From JBBRLA01 sp038231615 (GTDB lineage Bacteria; Myxococcota_A; Polyangia; Palsa-1104; JAEUJZ01): a stretch of 29,657 nt of DNA. The notes under the pieces are model-generated. The model saw only the letters and a list, made by a program, of their open reading frames with translations. It had not been told where the DNA came from and did not search any database. Below, in pieces: positions 1-7,801 of this stretch. Position 1 is the stretch's first letter. Every line of letters begins with the position of its first letter. The stretch is taken from contig JBBRLA010000013.1 of NCBI GenBank assembly GCA_038231615.1, forward strand, positions 1-29,657, in the 5' to 3' direction. A program made the position numbers and the translations under genes.

Positions 1-348
1 GCGACTCCCAAAGTTTGACAGCTCCGTCGTTCCACTGCCGTCTGAGCCGAGTCCGAATCCGAGTTCCGATTCCGTCGCGAAAAGGCCCCTTTGAGGGGCC
101 AGCGACGGTAAAGCCCCCGGCTTTGCCGGGGGATACTTACTCTTGCTGTAATCTATTACGGATTATATAAAGATGGTGTTCGGGTGATTTTCGCCCGACA
201 ATCAACATAACGACACCGCCGGAGGGATCCGACGGTGTCGGGTGATCAGCGCGGCCATCTTTGCAAGGGGCGACCGCGCCGGCACCAAGGAGCAAAAGGG
301 TTACTGGCGCTGGAGAGAGAAACAGGCTACAAGTGGATCGGGTAACAA
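1..348. other. Intergenic region with several hairpins
   Basis: No convincing gene is present. At least five inverted repeats lie between 72 and 280. A CCGTCGC/GCGACGG stem (72-108) encloses a GGCCCC/GGGGCC stem. The others are CCCCCGGC-TTT-GCCGGGGG (114-132), TCGGGTGA-TTT-TCGCCCGA (180-198), CGACACCG/CGGTGTCG (211-240) and GCGCGG/CCGCGC (249-279). None is followed by a clean T-tract on the + strand, so they do not look like ordinary terminators. The stretch between 140 and 180 is AT-rich and could hold a promoter. A structured RNA or a cis-acting recombination or regulatory site would fit, but neither is shown. Confidence 0.5.
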
Positions 349-672
349 ATGACGTGGTTTTACATCACTCGTGAAGCTGACGCGGTCTGCGAGGTACAGA
401 TCCTCGACAAGGATGCTGATTGCCTTGCCCTGGGCAGGTTTGCGCCGAAGTGCTCCATACTCGCCGTGGAGGGGACGGATATCCCCAGCGCCGTTCTCGC
501 CGCTGCAAGTGAGCTTCCTGTCGGCGGGGCCGAGTACGTGGACCCGACCGGGCACCTGCTGGACATCTGGGGCAACCCCAAGGACGGCAAGGGCCCGATC
601 AGCGATCAGGCAGGGTGGGAGACGCGCCAGAGGTTGGCAGCGCGGTCTAACGGCCTGCCGCTGCCCGGCTGA
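349..672 (+). CDS. Hypothetical protein, 107 aa
   Basis: I do not recognise this small soluble protein. It has no signal peptide or membrane segment. The C-terminal half contains DPTGHLLDIWGNP followed by a short DGKGP stretch, faintly like the D-x-WGNP motif of pseudopilin C-terminal domains. There is no N-terminal pilin helix, so I do not assign it to that family. Third codon positions are GC-rich and residue composition is normal, which favours this frame over the arginine/proline-rich alternatives. The ribosome-binding site before the ATG is weak: the purine-rich GGAGAGAGA is about 30 nt upstream. The gene converges on the XRE regulator 14 nt downstream. Confidence 0.5.
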   Translation: MTWFYITREADAVCEVQILDKDADCLALGRFAPKCSILAVEGTDIPSAVLAAASELPVGGAEYVDPTGHLLDIWGNPKDGKGPISDQAGWETRQRLAARSNGLPLPG

Positions 673-686
673 CCGCGTCGCCGCCC

Positions 687-1043
687 CTACCTCTTCGGCT
701 TCCGGGGCGGCGACAGGTCGAGCTTGAGCGCCTTCGCCACCGCCCGCGCCGTCGCCCCCATGAGGGTTGGACAGCCCATCTGATCGGGCCACAGGCCAAG
801 GGCCAGCGCGAGGCGCCCGACGGTCTCCAGGGACGTGTTGCCGCCGGCCTCGATCTCCATCAGGTGACTGTGGCTGACGCCGGGCCGGTCCGAAAGCTCT
901 TGCTGGGTGAGGCCCTGGCTCTGGCGCTCGCTTTCGATGCGCGCCCCGACATCGCACACGAACGCCGCGACGTGGGCATGCTCTTCGGGCGTGAGCGGGC
1001 CGGCGGGGTCAGGCTGTTGAGGTACAGAGCGAAGCAAGGTCAT
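687..1043 (-). CDS. XRE-family helix-turn-helix transcriptional regulator
   Basis: This is a small (118 aa) DNA-binding repressor of the Cro/C1 (XRE) type. The helix-turn-helix spans roughly residues 35-90. It shows IESERQSQGLTQQELSDRPGVSHSHLMEIE-type features: the LTQQEL helix, the GVSHSHL recognition helix and the IEAGGNTSLETVGRLALALG tail helices typical of the fold. I start at the ATG at 1043 because a GAGGAG ribosome site lies 11 nt upstream. A longer reading would start at the TTG at 1064, but that codon overlaps the GAGGAG itself. A perfect palindrome at 1066-1083 sits just upstream, so autoregulation is likely. XRE regulators of this size next to recombination genes are typical of phage and mobile elements. 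Confidence 0.85.
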   Translation of the reverse strand: MTLLRSVPQQPDPAGPLTPEEHAHVAAFVCDVGARIESERQSQGLTQQELSDRPGVSHSHLMEIEAGGNTSLETVGRLALALGLWPDQMGCPTLMGATARAVAKALKLDLSPPRKPKR

Positions 1044-1065
1044 CAATAGTTTTGCTCCTCGCAAA

Positions 1066-1083
1066 TGTCGTGTTTACACGACA
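1066..1083. promoter_or_regulatory. Perfect palindrome, candidate operator of the XRE regulator
   Basis: TGTCGTGT-TT-ACACGACA has perfect 8-bp arms around a 2-nt centre. It lies 22 nt upstream of the regulator's ATG and next to its ribosome-binding site. The size and placement suit a dimeric Cro/C1-type repressor acting on its own promoter. Binding is inferred from position and symmetry only. Confidence 0.55.
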
Positions 1084-1097
1084 TAGCCGTTGTAGCG

Positions 1098-1157
1098 GGC
1101 TGAACATTATCAGCCAAAATTGGAAATTCAACACCCCTATCTGAGTCACTGACTCAG
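1098..1157. repeat. Two further inverted repeats upstream of the XRE gene
   Basis: GGCTGA-acatta-TCAGCC lies at 1098-1115 and CTGAGTC-act-GACTCAG at 1141-1157. With the 1066-1083 palindrome they make three symmetric elements within about 90 bp of the divergent intergenic region. They could be extra operators or transcript hairpins. Neither is followed by a T-tract. Confidence 0.4.
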
Positions 1158-1332
1158 TCCCTTACGGCCCGGCTTGAGCGACAGGATGATCACCAGCTGC
1201 GCTTCAAGTTGGTCTTTGTGGTATCCTGGCCCCTGGGCTCTTCACCGGGCAAAAATCGATGGCCGGACGCCTGTGCCCGAAACCGCATGTCCTGGTGCCC
1301 CTCAATATGAGGAGAGGAGAGATACTCTTGCC

Positions 1333-1497
1333 ATGTCGCTTGGCGCGATCGGTTACTCGGCGCGGGCCGATGAGAACAAGAATCCGAGCGAGGACAAGGT
1401 AGCGGAAGAGACGCACTGCTTCACCAAGACGGTCTGCGACGCCTGGGACGACAAGAATAACTGCACGCACTCCCACGAGGAAAAGGACTGTCGCTAG
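1333..1497 (+). CDS. Small Cys/His-containing hypothetical protein, 54 aa
   Basis: This 54-residue acidic, hydrophilic peptide is not recognised. Its C-terminal half carries four cysteines and several histidines (HCFTKTVC, NNCTHSH, KDC), which could form a small metal site or disulfide pair. I start at the ATG at 1333 because a purine-rich GAGGAGAGGAGAG run ends 11 nt before it. An in-frame TTG at 1174 would add 53 residues with no protein-like features. Its last 77 nt lie antisense to the 3' end of the frameshifted resolvase frame, so at least one of the two reading frames may not extend that far in the cell. Confidence 0.35.
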   Translation: MSLGAIGYSARADENKNPSEDKVAEETHCFTKTVCDAWDDKNNCTHSHEEKDCR

Positions 1498-2097
1498 CCC
1501 TTTCACCGCGCTCCTTGGCGGGCGCGATCCTCTGGCCCTCCGGTTTCAGCCCGTCCTGCCTGGCCCTCCGCACCGCATCCGTGCCCAGCAGGAAGTGCCC
1601 TGCCGCCAGCGCATCGTGCGGGTGCTCCCACTGGCCCTTCGGGATGCCCCGGCGCAACTCCAGCACCGCGGGGTAGTGGCGCACCACCGCCTCTTGCACC
1701 TGCTCCTTGGTGGCGGACCTGTCACCCGTCAGCGCCTCTTTCACCTCCATCGGGGGGGCTGCCACAAAGGGATCGCCAGCGACTCCGACAGGCAGGCCAA
1801 AACGCCCCACGTGAGCGCCACCTTGGCCGCGTTGCTCGCGTTCCGCGGGAAGGAGAACGCCTCGACGCAGAAGCCCAGGGCCGGGGCGCTGCTCTCGGTG
1901 ACAAGGGCCGAAAGCGCCGCCGACACTTCCACCGCCCGGCGCAGGTTGTCGTCGCTCGCGTAGACTTCAGAATCGGTGCTTTTCTTCGTGCGGCAAAGGC
2001 CAAAGCGCGACAGGGTGACGGTGTCCCCCTCGCACAGGAGCACCGCGTAGCCGACGGAGGCAAAGCCGGGGTCAAGACACACAAGTTTCCCGGTCAT
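1421..2097 (-). pseudogene. RuvC-like Holliday junction resolvase, split by a frameshift
   Basis: Members of the RuvC fold cut four-way DNA junctions in recombination and phage DNA packaging. The first frame (start ATG 2097) carries VCLDPGFASVGYAVL, matching the RuvC DPG strand with the first catalytic Asp, and CVEAFSFPRNASNAAKV, matching the E-x-F-x-xRNA...K motif with the catalytic Glu. That frame stops soon after LWQPP at 1741. The rest of the domain continues in the next frame from MEVKEALTG at about 1750: K-x-x-x-TG, the SATKEQVQ helix, then EHPHDALAAG. Its H-x-x-D pair corresponds to the His/Asp site of Thermus-type RuvC. The join lies at a run of seven C (1752-1758 as G on the + strand). 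One added or two removed bases would restore a single frame. The start ATG overlaps the stop of the upstream 131-aa gene (ATGA). A sequencing error or programmed slippage is as possible as a true mutation. Confidence 0.7.
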
Positions 2098-2489
2098 GGG
2101 GTGTTCCAAGCGTACCACAGGCCCAAGACCTGCAAAAGGCCGTCTGCCATCCCATACAGGGCCTCTCGCCCGTCGGCGGTTTTGGGCACGAGGTCAGCAA
2201 TCACCGTCAAAAGGTCGAACAAAAGATCGTCGGCGTCTTCGGGGCCTTCAATCGGCTTTCCATCGAGGAGCACCGTGTAGCGCCCCCGGTGAAAGAGGAT
2301 CTTTCCAAGGCGCCGCATCTTGAGCGCCTGAAGTTCCCCATCGATGTCCTGGGCCTGCTCCAGCCACCTGACAAGGAGACCGAGGCGCTCCGGCTGGGGG
2401 ATCGTCTGCTTCTTCACCACCTTTTCCCCCTGGCGAGAGGGCCCGCGCCTCCCTGGCGCCGTGCTCCTGCGGCCGGTCGTGTCCCTCAT
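2094..2489 (-). CDS. Hypothetical protein, 131 aa
   Basis: I do not recognise this family. The first 25 residues are basic and low in complexity (RGPSRQGEKVVKK). The remainder is predicted helical and acidic, with LGLLVRWLEQAQDIDGEL, a short FHRGRYTVLLDGKPIEG beta-like stretch and a hydrophobic ADDLLFDLLTVIADLV helix. The ATG at 2489 is chosen because AGGGAGG sits 6 nt upstream and the start overlaps the stop of the small upstream ORF (ATGA). A longer in-frame reading to 2654 adds only arginine/proline-rich sequence. Its own stop overlaps the resolvase ATG, so it is the middle gene of a coupled three-gene operon. A role in phage or element DNA processing is a guess from context. Confidence 0.6.
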   Translation of the reverse strand: MRDTTGRRSTAPGRRGPSRQGEKVVKKQTIPQPERLGLLVRWLEQAQDIDGELQALKMRRLGKILFHRGRYTVLLDGKPIEGPEDADDLLFDLLTVIADLVPKTADGREALYGMADGLLQVLGLWYAWNTP

Positions 2490-2641
2490 GGCGTCCCTCC
2501 CTTGTCGCCGGGGGCGGGAGACCTGGAGCCGGCGGCCTGCTCTTTCTTTTTCCGGGCCCGGCGGGCGGCGGCGGCGGGTCGCCAGTTGTCGGGCATACCA
2601 GGGGTTCTCGGCAGCGCTCCTTCGATTGCAAGGGGTGCCAA
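2486..2641 (-). CDS. Small basic peptide with a TTG start, 51 aa
   Basis: A short ORF starts at TTG 2641, with a GAGGT ribosome site 6 nt upstream. It ends in a TGA that overlaps the ATG of the 131-aa gene by 4 nt, and coupling at both ends makes it credible. The product has a hydrophobic start (APLAIEGALP) and a strongly basic middle (AAAARRARKKKEQ), and could bind nucleic acid. An internal ATG at about 2596 would give 36 residues. No homologue is recognised. Confidence 0.4.
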   Translation of the reverse strand: MAPLAIEGALPRTPGMPDNWRPAAAARRARKKKEQAAGSRSPAPGDKGGTP

Positions 2642-2675
2642 GGCCTGACCTCAAAATAATCGAAAATAGTTAACT

Positions 2676-2693
2676 CAGGCGTGATGCCGCCTG
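2676..2693. repeat. Hairpin between ftsZ and the resolvase operon
   Basis: CAGGCG-tgatgc-CGCCTG forms a 6-bp stem downstream of the ftsZ stop and upstream of the AT-rich leader (2648-2673) of the resolvase operon. On the - strand it is followed by AGTTAACTATTTT, so it could act as a weak ftsZ terminator. The same AT-rich stretch probably holds the promoter of the next operon. Confidence 0.35.
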
Positions 2694-2751
2694 GGTGGGG
2701 CGGCTTGGGGGGAGGGCGATTTACACGAGCGGACGCTCGGCGCGTGGAGCG

Positions 2752-4059
<1,308 letters not shown>

Positions 4060-4391
4060 GAAAACCTCCGCCGGTAGCCCATTGTCCGCTGGCAGGCGGG
4101 CGGGTCAATTTTTTCACGTTTTTTTTCGCAGAAAATGCACAGGCCCCGTCCGGCGCATGTCTGGAAGGGCGGCGCCAGGCCTGGATGGATGAACGAACGG
4201 GGCCGCGGGCATCCACCGATCGCCGCTGAACATCTGAACGTCGGCCGCTCGCAGGGTTGCCCTTGCTGGTGGGTCTGATTGGGGTTTGGCCGGTGGTTGG
4301 CGGCATCCAGATAGATCCTCTGCCGTCCCGGTGCGTTCATCCTGACAAAAGGAACTGAGCAGGTGCACGCCTCTTTTGCTACGATCGGGCG
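4060..4391. other. Divergent ftsZ / sigma-factor intergenic region
   Basis: This 330-bp stretch has no convincing gene. It contains the ftsZ promoter and two A/T homopolymer runs just upstream of it. A wide inverted repeat, GGCCCCGT (4142-4149) and ACGGGGCC (4197-4204), encloses the 10-nt palindrome CCAGGCCTGG. Just before the sigma gene there is a -10-like TACGAT (4380-4385). A GGAACT motif at 4351-4356 resembles the -35 of ECF-type promoters, but its distance to any -10 is longer than usual. Confidence 0.45.
4081..4108 (-). promoter_or_regulatory. Candidate ftsZ promoter
   Basis: On the - strand, TTGACC (4103-4108) and GACAAT (4081-4086) are separated by 16 nt, matching -35 and -10 boxes at 5/6 and 4/6. 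A start about 7 nt further on would leave a leader of 10 to 20 nt containing the GGAGG ribosome site of ftsZ. Confidence 0.5.
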
Positions 4392-4994
4392 TTGCGCGAC
4401 GAGCCAGATGAGATCCTGATGCAATGCTACCGCGACGGGGACATTCGCGCGTTCGAGGCCCTCCTTGTGCGCCACCGCCGGCCGGTCTACTCCTTCATCC
4501 TGCGCTTTGTCGGCACGCCGAACGCGACGCAGGCCGAGGACCTGACCCAGGAGACCTTCCTGCGGGTGGTGAAACACGCCGGGACCTACGAGCTGAAGGC
4601 CCGCTTCACCACCTGGCTTTACACCCTGGCGCGCAACCTCTGCGTCGACGCCTCGCGTCGGGCCAAGCACCGCCGCACCCAGAGCCTGGACGCCCCCACC
4701 GGCGAGGACGGCGCCCCGCTGATCGAGCGCACGGCGGACCCCGGGGCGGCGGCGCTGGACCGGCAGGCGATCGGGCGCGAGCTGCAAGGGCGACTGCAGG
4801 AGGCCATCGAGGCGCTGCCGGAGGACCAGAAGGAGGTGTTCCTGATGCGCGAGGTGGCCGACCTTCCCTTCAAGGAGATCGCCGCCGCCATCGGCATCCC
4901 AGAGAACACGGTCAAGAGCCGCATGCGCTACGCGCTGGAGAAGCTGCGCGAATCCCTGGAAGATTACGAAGACATGGCACGGACAGCCCCATGA
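4392..4994 (+). CDS. ECF-subfamily RNA polymerase sigma factor
   Basis: A group 4 (extracytoplasmic function) sigma-70 factor of 200 aa that redirects RNA polymerase when released from its anti-sigma factor. Region 2 is clear (EDLTQETFLRVVKHAGTY then FTTWLYTLARNLCVDASRR). Region 4 follows (LPEDQKEVFLMREVADLP, then the helix-turn-helix FKEIAAAIGIPENTVKSR). I use the TTG at 4392: MRDEPDEILMQCYRDGD then aligns with the usual ECF start, and the frame has no ATG or GTG further upstream. The next candidate is the ATG at 4419. A -10-like TACGAT ends 6 nt before the TTG, so the mRNA may be leaderless. The stop overlaps the anti-sigma start (ATGA). Confidence 0.93.
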   Translation: MRDEPDEILMQCYRDGDIRAFEALLVRHRRPVYSFILRFVGTPNATQAEDLTQETFLRVVKHAGTYELKARFTTWLYTLARNLCVDASRRAKHRRTQSLDAPTGEDGAPLIERTADPGAAALDRQAIGRELQGRLQEAIEALPEDQKEVFLMREVADLPFKEIAAAIGIPENTVKSRMRYALEKLRESLEDYEDMARTAP

Positions 4995-6379
4995 TGCAGC
5001 ACGTCGGAGAGCATGAGCAGCTCCTGTCTTTCCTCTATGGCGAGCTGAGCATCGAGGAGGCGGCGACCTTCCAGGATCACCTGGCCGGTTGCGGGGCGTG
5101 CCAGAAAGAACTCGGCCAGCACCGCCTGGTGCGCGCCGCCTTTCGCGCCCTGCCCGAGGTGGCCCCGGAAGAGGGGGACCTTGTGCGAATGACCGCCGGG
5201 CTCTTGCAGGCAGCGGCCCAAAGGACGACGGCGGCGACGGCGGCTGAGGAGACCGGGGCGACGGTGGGGGCCCCCTTCGGGGCCGACGGGGTCAACGGCG
5301 CGACCCGCAAGACCACCATGTCCGGCGAGTCCTCGCCGCGCGCGCAGCACGCTGTCGATGGGCCGGACGGGCCGGACGGGCGGGGCAAGGTATTGCCCCT
5401 GCGGCGGCGCAAGCTGCTCAGCTATCTGTTCCACCCCGGCACGGGGGTGATGGCGGCGGCGGCGATGGCGCTTTTCTTCGTGGTGGTGCGCAAGGAGGCT
5501 TTCGTGCCCCTGCAACGGGAGGCACGGGTTGCGCCGCCCGCCACGATCAGCGCGCCCATCCCCCAGCCGGACAAGGCATTGAAGGAAGAGGCGACGTCGC
5601 TCAAGACCGCGACGGGGGAGAAGAACCGGGTCGCCCCGCTGACCGTCCCGACCGGTGGGACCGGGAATGAGGTCCCCGAAAGTGCACGCCTCGTCGCGAA
5701 GAAGCCGGTCGCGGTCCCCAGGAAAGCACCGGCACCACCGCCGGTCGCCCACGGCAAGGGAGGCAAGCAGGATCCGTCTCAGGAACTGGGCCCGTCTGGG
5801 GAAGAGCAGGTGCTGACCCAGGCGCCCGCGACCCCATCGGTGTCGACCGTTGCCGCCGCCCCTCCACCGCAGGCCGCGCCCACCCAGCAGCTTGCGCAAA
5901 AGACCCAGCCAGGCTACTTCCCCGCGGACAGCCAGGCCGGCGGGGCCGCTCCGTCCCAGCAGGCGCCGCGCCCGAACTCGGCGTCTCAGGTCGGCGGCGA
6001 GGCCCAGGTGCTGGCCGAGGTGAACCAGGCGCTGCGGCAACGGACCCAGGGGGCCCAGCGGGAGGACCTGAACCGCGCCCTTGGCGACACCGGCCACCGC
6101 GCCCAGAGCCAGCGGGCCGGTGCGGACGCCCCCCTCCAGGGACTCGACGGGGAGGGCGATCCGCCGGACAACGCTTCGCCGCTCCTTGGCCGCCTGCGGG
6201 AGGACCTGCGCGCCGGGCGGTGCAAGGAGGCCACCGAGGTCATGGGCAAGCTCCTGAAGACGCAGCGCGACCTGGTGTCGCGGGAAGACCTGCTGGCCTA
6301 CCAGCAGACGTGCTCCCCGAGGCAGGAGACGAAAGCCCCGGATTCCCAGGACAAGAAGCGGTCCAAGGCGAAGAAATAG
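4991..6379 (+). CDS. Zinc-binding membrane anti-sigma factor with long periplasmic domain
   Basis: This is the likely cognate anti-sigma factor of the preceding ECF gene. Residues 8-45 carry the ZAS-type zinc motif: a helix LLSFLYGELSIEEA, then H30-x3-C34-x2-C37 within DHLAGCGACQ. It is expected to hold the sigma factor at the membrane. One membrane segment lies at about 149-166 (GTGVMAAAAMALFFVVV). The remaining 295 residues, predicted periplasmic, are rich in Pro, Ala, Gln and Lys, with a more ordered helical end (LLGRLREDLRAGRCKEATEVMGK). At 462 aa it is much longer than the usual 200-250 aa. The start ATG 4991 overlaps the sigma stop by 4 nt, and an ATG directly follows at 4994. Confidence 0.85.
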   Translation: MMQHVGEHEQLLSFLYGELSIEEAATFQDHLAGCGACQKELGQHRLVRAAFRALPEVAPEEGDLVRMTAGLLQAAAQRTTAATAAEETGATVGAPFGADGVNGATRKTTMSGESSPRAQHAVDGPDGPDGRGKVLPLRRRKLLSYLFHPGTGVMAAAAMALFFVVVRKEAFVPLQREARVAPPATISAPIPQPDKALKEEATSLKTATGEKNRVAPLTVPTGGTGNEVPESARLVAKKPVAVPRKAPAPPPVAHGKGGKQDPSQELGPSGEEQVLTQAPATPSVSTVAAAPPPQAAPTQQLAQKTQPGYFPADSQAGGAAPSQQAPRPNSASQVGGEAQVLAEVNQALRQRTQGAQREDLNRALGDTGHRAQSQRAGADAPLQGLDGEGDPPDNASPLLGRLREDLRAGRCKEATEVMGKLLKTQRDLVSREDLLAYQQTCSPRQETKAPDSQDKKRSKAKK

Positions 6380-6424
6380 CGTGGATTCGGGTCAATCCGG
6401 CGGCCCGTTCCGCTCGTTATATTC

Positions 6425-7780
6425 ATGATGCGTGCGTTCCCCTTCCTTCTGGCATTGCTCCTTGGGCTCGGGTTTTGTCCCGCGGCCCTGGCTCACCAGT
6501 CGAGTTTGGTGTTCTCCGAGGTGGCGGTGCGAGGACGGGCGGTCGAGTACACCTTCCAGGTGGCCAGCACCGATCTCTATGAGGCACTGAAGCTGCCCCA
6601 GGATCGTCCGGTGACCCGGGAGCAGGCCACGGCGAGCAAGGACGTCCTTTCAGCCTACCTGGCCCAGCGGGTCACCGTCAGCAACAACGGCCTGCCCTGC
6701 CCGGCGGAGCCCACCTCGATGGAACTGGCCGATCGGGCCGAGGGTTTCTTCGTGGTGCAGCATGTGGCCTACCGCTGTCCCCGCTCCATCGAGGATGCGA
6801 GCATCACCTACAACCTGTTCTTCGACATCGATCCGCGGCACCAGGGGCTGGCCCATATCGAGGCCTTCGGCGCCGCCTCGGAGCACGTGTTCCGCGAGCG
6901 CGATCGGACGCTGCACCTGACCCACGCGCTGACCTCGCTGGACAACGCCCGCGACTACCTGGAGCTGGGGGTCGAGCACATCTTCACCGGCTACGACCAC
7001 CTGGCGTTCCTCTTCTGTCTGCTGATCATCGCCGGGCGCTTCTCCCTGCCGCGGGCGCAGCGGCCGGGCCTGGGCCCAAAGGACGATGACGGGGCCCCGA
7101 GGCGTCGGATGGCCGCCGGGGCGGGCTACGTGGTGCGGGTGGTGACGGCATTCACCCTGGCGCATTCGGTGACGTTGATTCTGTCCGCGCTCAACTTCGT
7201 GAGCCTGCCGGGCCGGCTGGTGGAACCGGCGATCGCCGCGTCGATCGCCTACGTGGCGGCGGAGAACATCGCCATCCCGCTACCCCGGCACCGGTTCCTC
7301 CTGACGTTCTGCTTCGGCCTGGTACACGGTTTCGGCTTTTCGTCCGTCCTGCGCGAGATCGGGCTGCCGAAACAGGGGCTTTTGCTGTCCCTGCTCTCGT
7401 TCAACCTGGGGGTCGAGATCGGGCAGCTCCTGGTGGTGGCGATGGTCTTCCCGGTGCTGCATCTGCTGGCGAGCCGGAGCCGGGCCGCGCTTTCCGCCGC
7501 GAAAGAGGGCCTTTTCGGCAGCTTCAAGCCGGTGGAGATCGGGGTCGTCGCCGGGCTCTCGGCGCTATCGCTGGGGGTGTTCTCGCGCTTCGGGCTGCCC
7601 TGGGTGCAACTCTGCGCGGTGGTGCTGGTGGTGCCGGCGCTTTTGGTCGGGGTAGTGCCGCGCTTCGGCTACGACCGCTGCGTTCGCGTGGTGGGATCGG
7701 GGGTGGTGCTAGCGCTGGCGCTGCTCTGGCTGGCGGAGCGGGTCTTTGGGCACACGGTGCTTTCGGGGGCGCTGGGCTAG
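6425..7780 (+). CDS. HupE/UreJ-like membrane protein
   Basis: A multi-pass inner-membrane protein of the second HupE/UreJ family, members of which are linked to metal (nickel/cobalt) handling but mostly lack a tested function. A signal peptide (residues 1-23, ending AALA-HQ) is followed by an extracytoplasmic domain of about 165 residues. The hallmark membrane half then follows: LGVEHIFTGYDHLAFL, TAFTLAHSVTLIL, VEPAIAASIAYVAAEN, FGLVHGFGFSS and FNLGVEIGQ. The conserved His and Asp of the GYDHL and AHS segments are present. A charged cytoplasmic loop (PKDDDGAPRRR) interrupts the first two helices. It begins 45 nt after the anti-sigma gene. TATATT at 6418-6423 just before the ATG suggests a possible second promoter. 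Confidence 0.88.
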   Translation: MMRAFPFLLALLLGLGFCPAALAHQSSLVFSEVAVRGRAVEYTFQVASTDLYEALKLPQDRPVTREQATASKDVLSAYLAQRVTVSNNGLPCPAEPTSMELADRAEGFFVVQHVAYRCPRSIEDASITYNLFFDIDPRHQGLAHIEAFGAASEHVFRERDRTLHLTHALTSLDNARDYLELGVEHIFTGYDHLAFLFCLLIIAGRFSLPRAQRPGLGPKDDDGAPRRRMAAGAGYVVRVVTAFTLAHSVTLILSALNFVSLPGRLVEPAIAASIAYVAAENIAIPLPRHRFLLTFCFGLVHGFGFSSVLREIGLPKQGLLLSLLSFNLGVEIGQLLVVAMVFPVLHLLASRSRAALSAAKEGLFGSFKPVEIGVVAGLSALSLGVFSRFGLPWVQLCAVVLVVPALLVGVVPRFGYDRCVRVVGSGVVLALALLWLAERVFGHTVLSGALG

Positions 7781-7801
7781 GACGCTGCTTGCCGTGGCAT
7801 T

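Noticed and set aside
114..132. Rho-independent terminator
   Set aside because: The stem is perfect (8 bp, 3-nt loop), but no T-tract follows on the + strand and only CTTTACC on the - strand.
301..957. 218-aa leftward ORF
   Set aside because: Arg/Pro/Gly-rich reading that overlaps both the 107-aa gene and the XRE regulator in other frames.
1174..1332. N-terminal extension of the small Cys ORF from TTG 1174
   Set aside because: No ribosome site and no protein-like features; the purine-rich leader points to ATG 1333.
4424..4990. Upstream extension of the anti-sigma ORF to 651 aa
   Set aside because: This part is an out-of-frame reading of the sigma factor (Arg/Pro/Gly-rich). The ATG at 4991 overlaps the sigma stop and starts the zinc domain properly.
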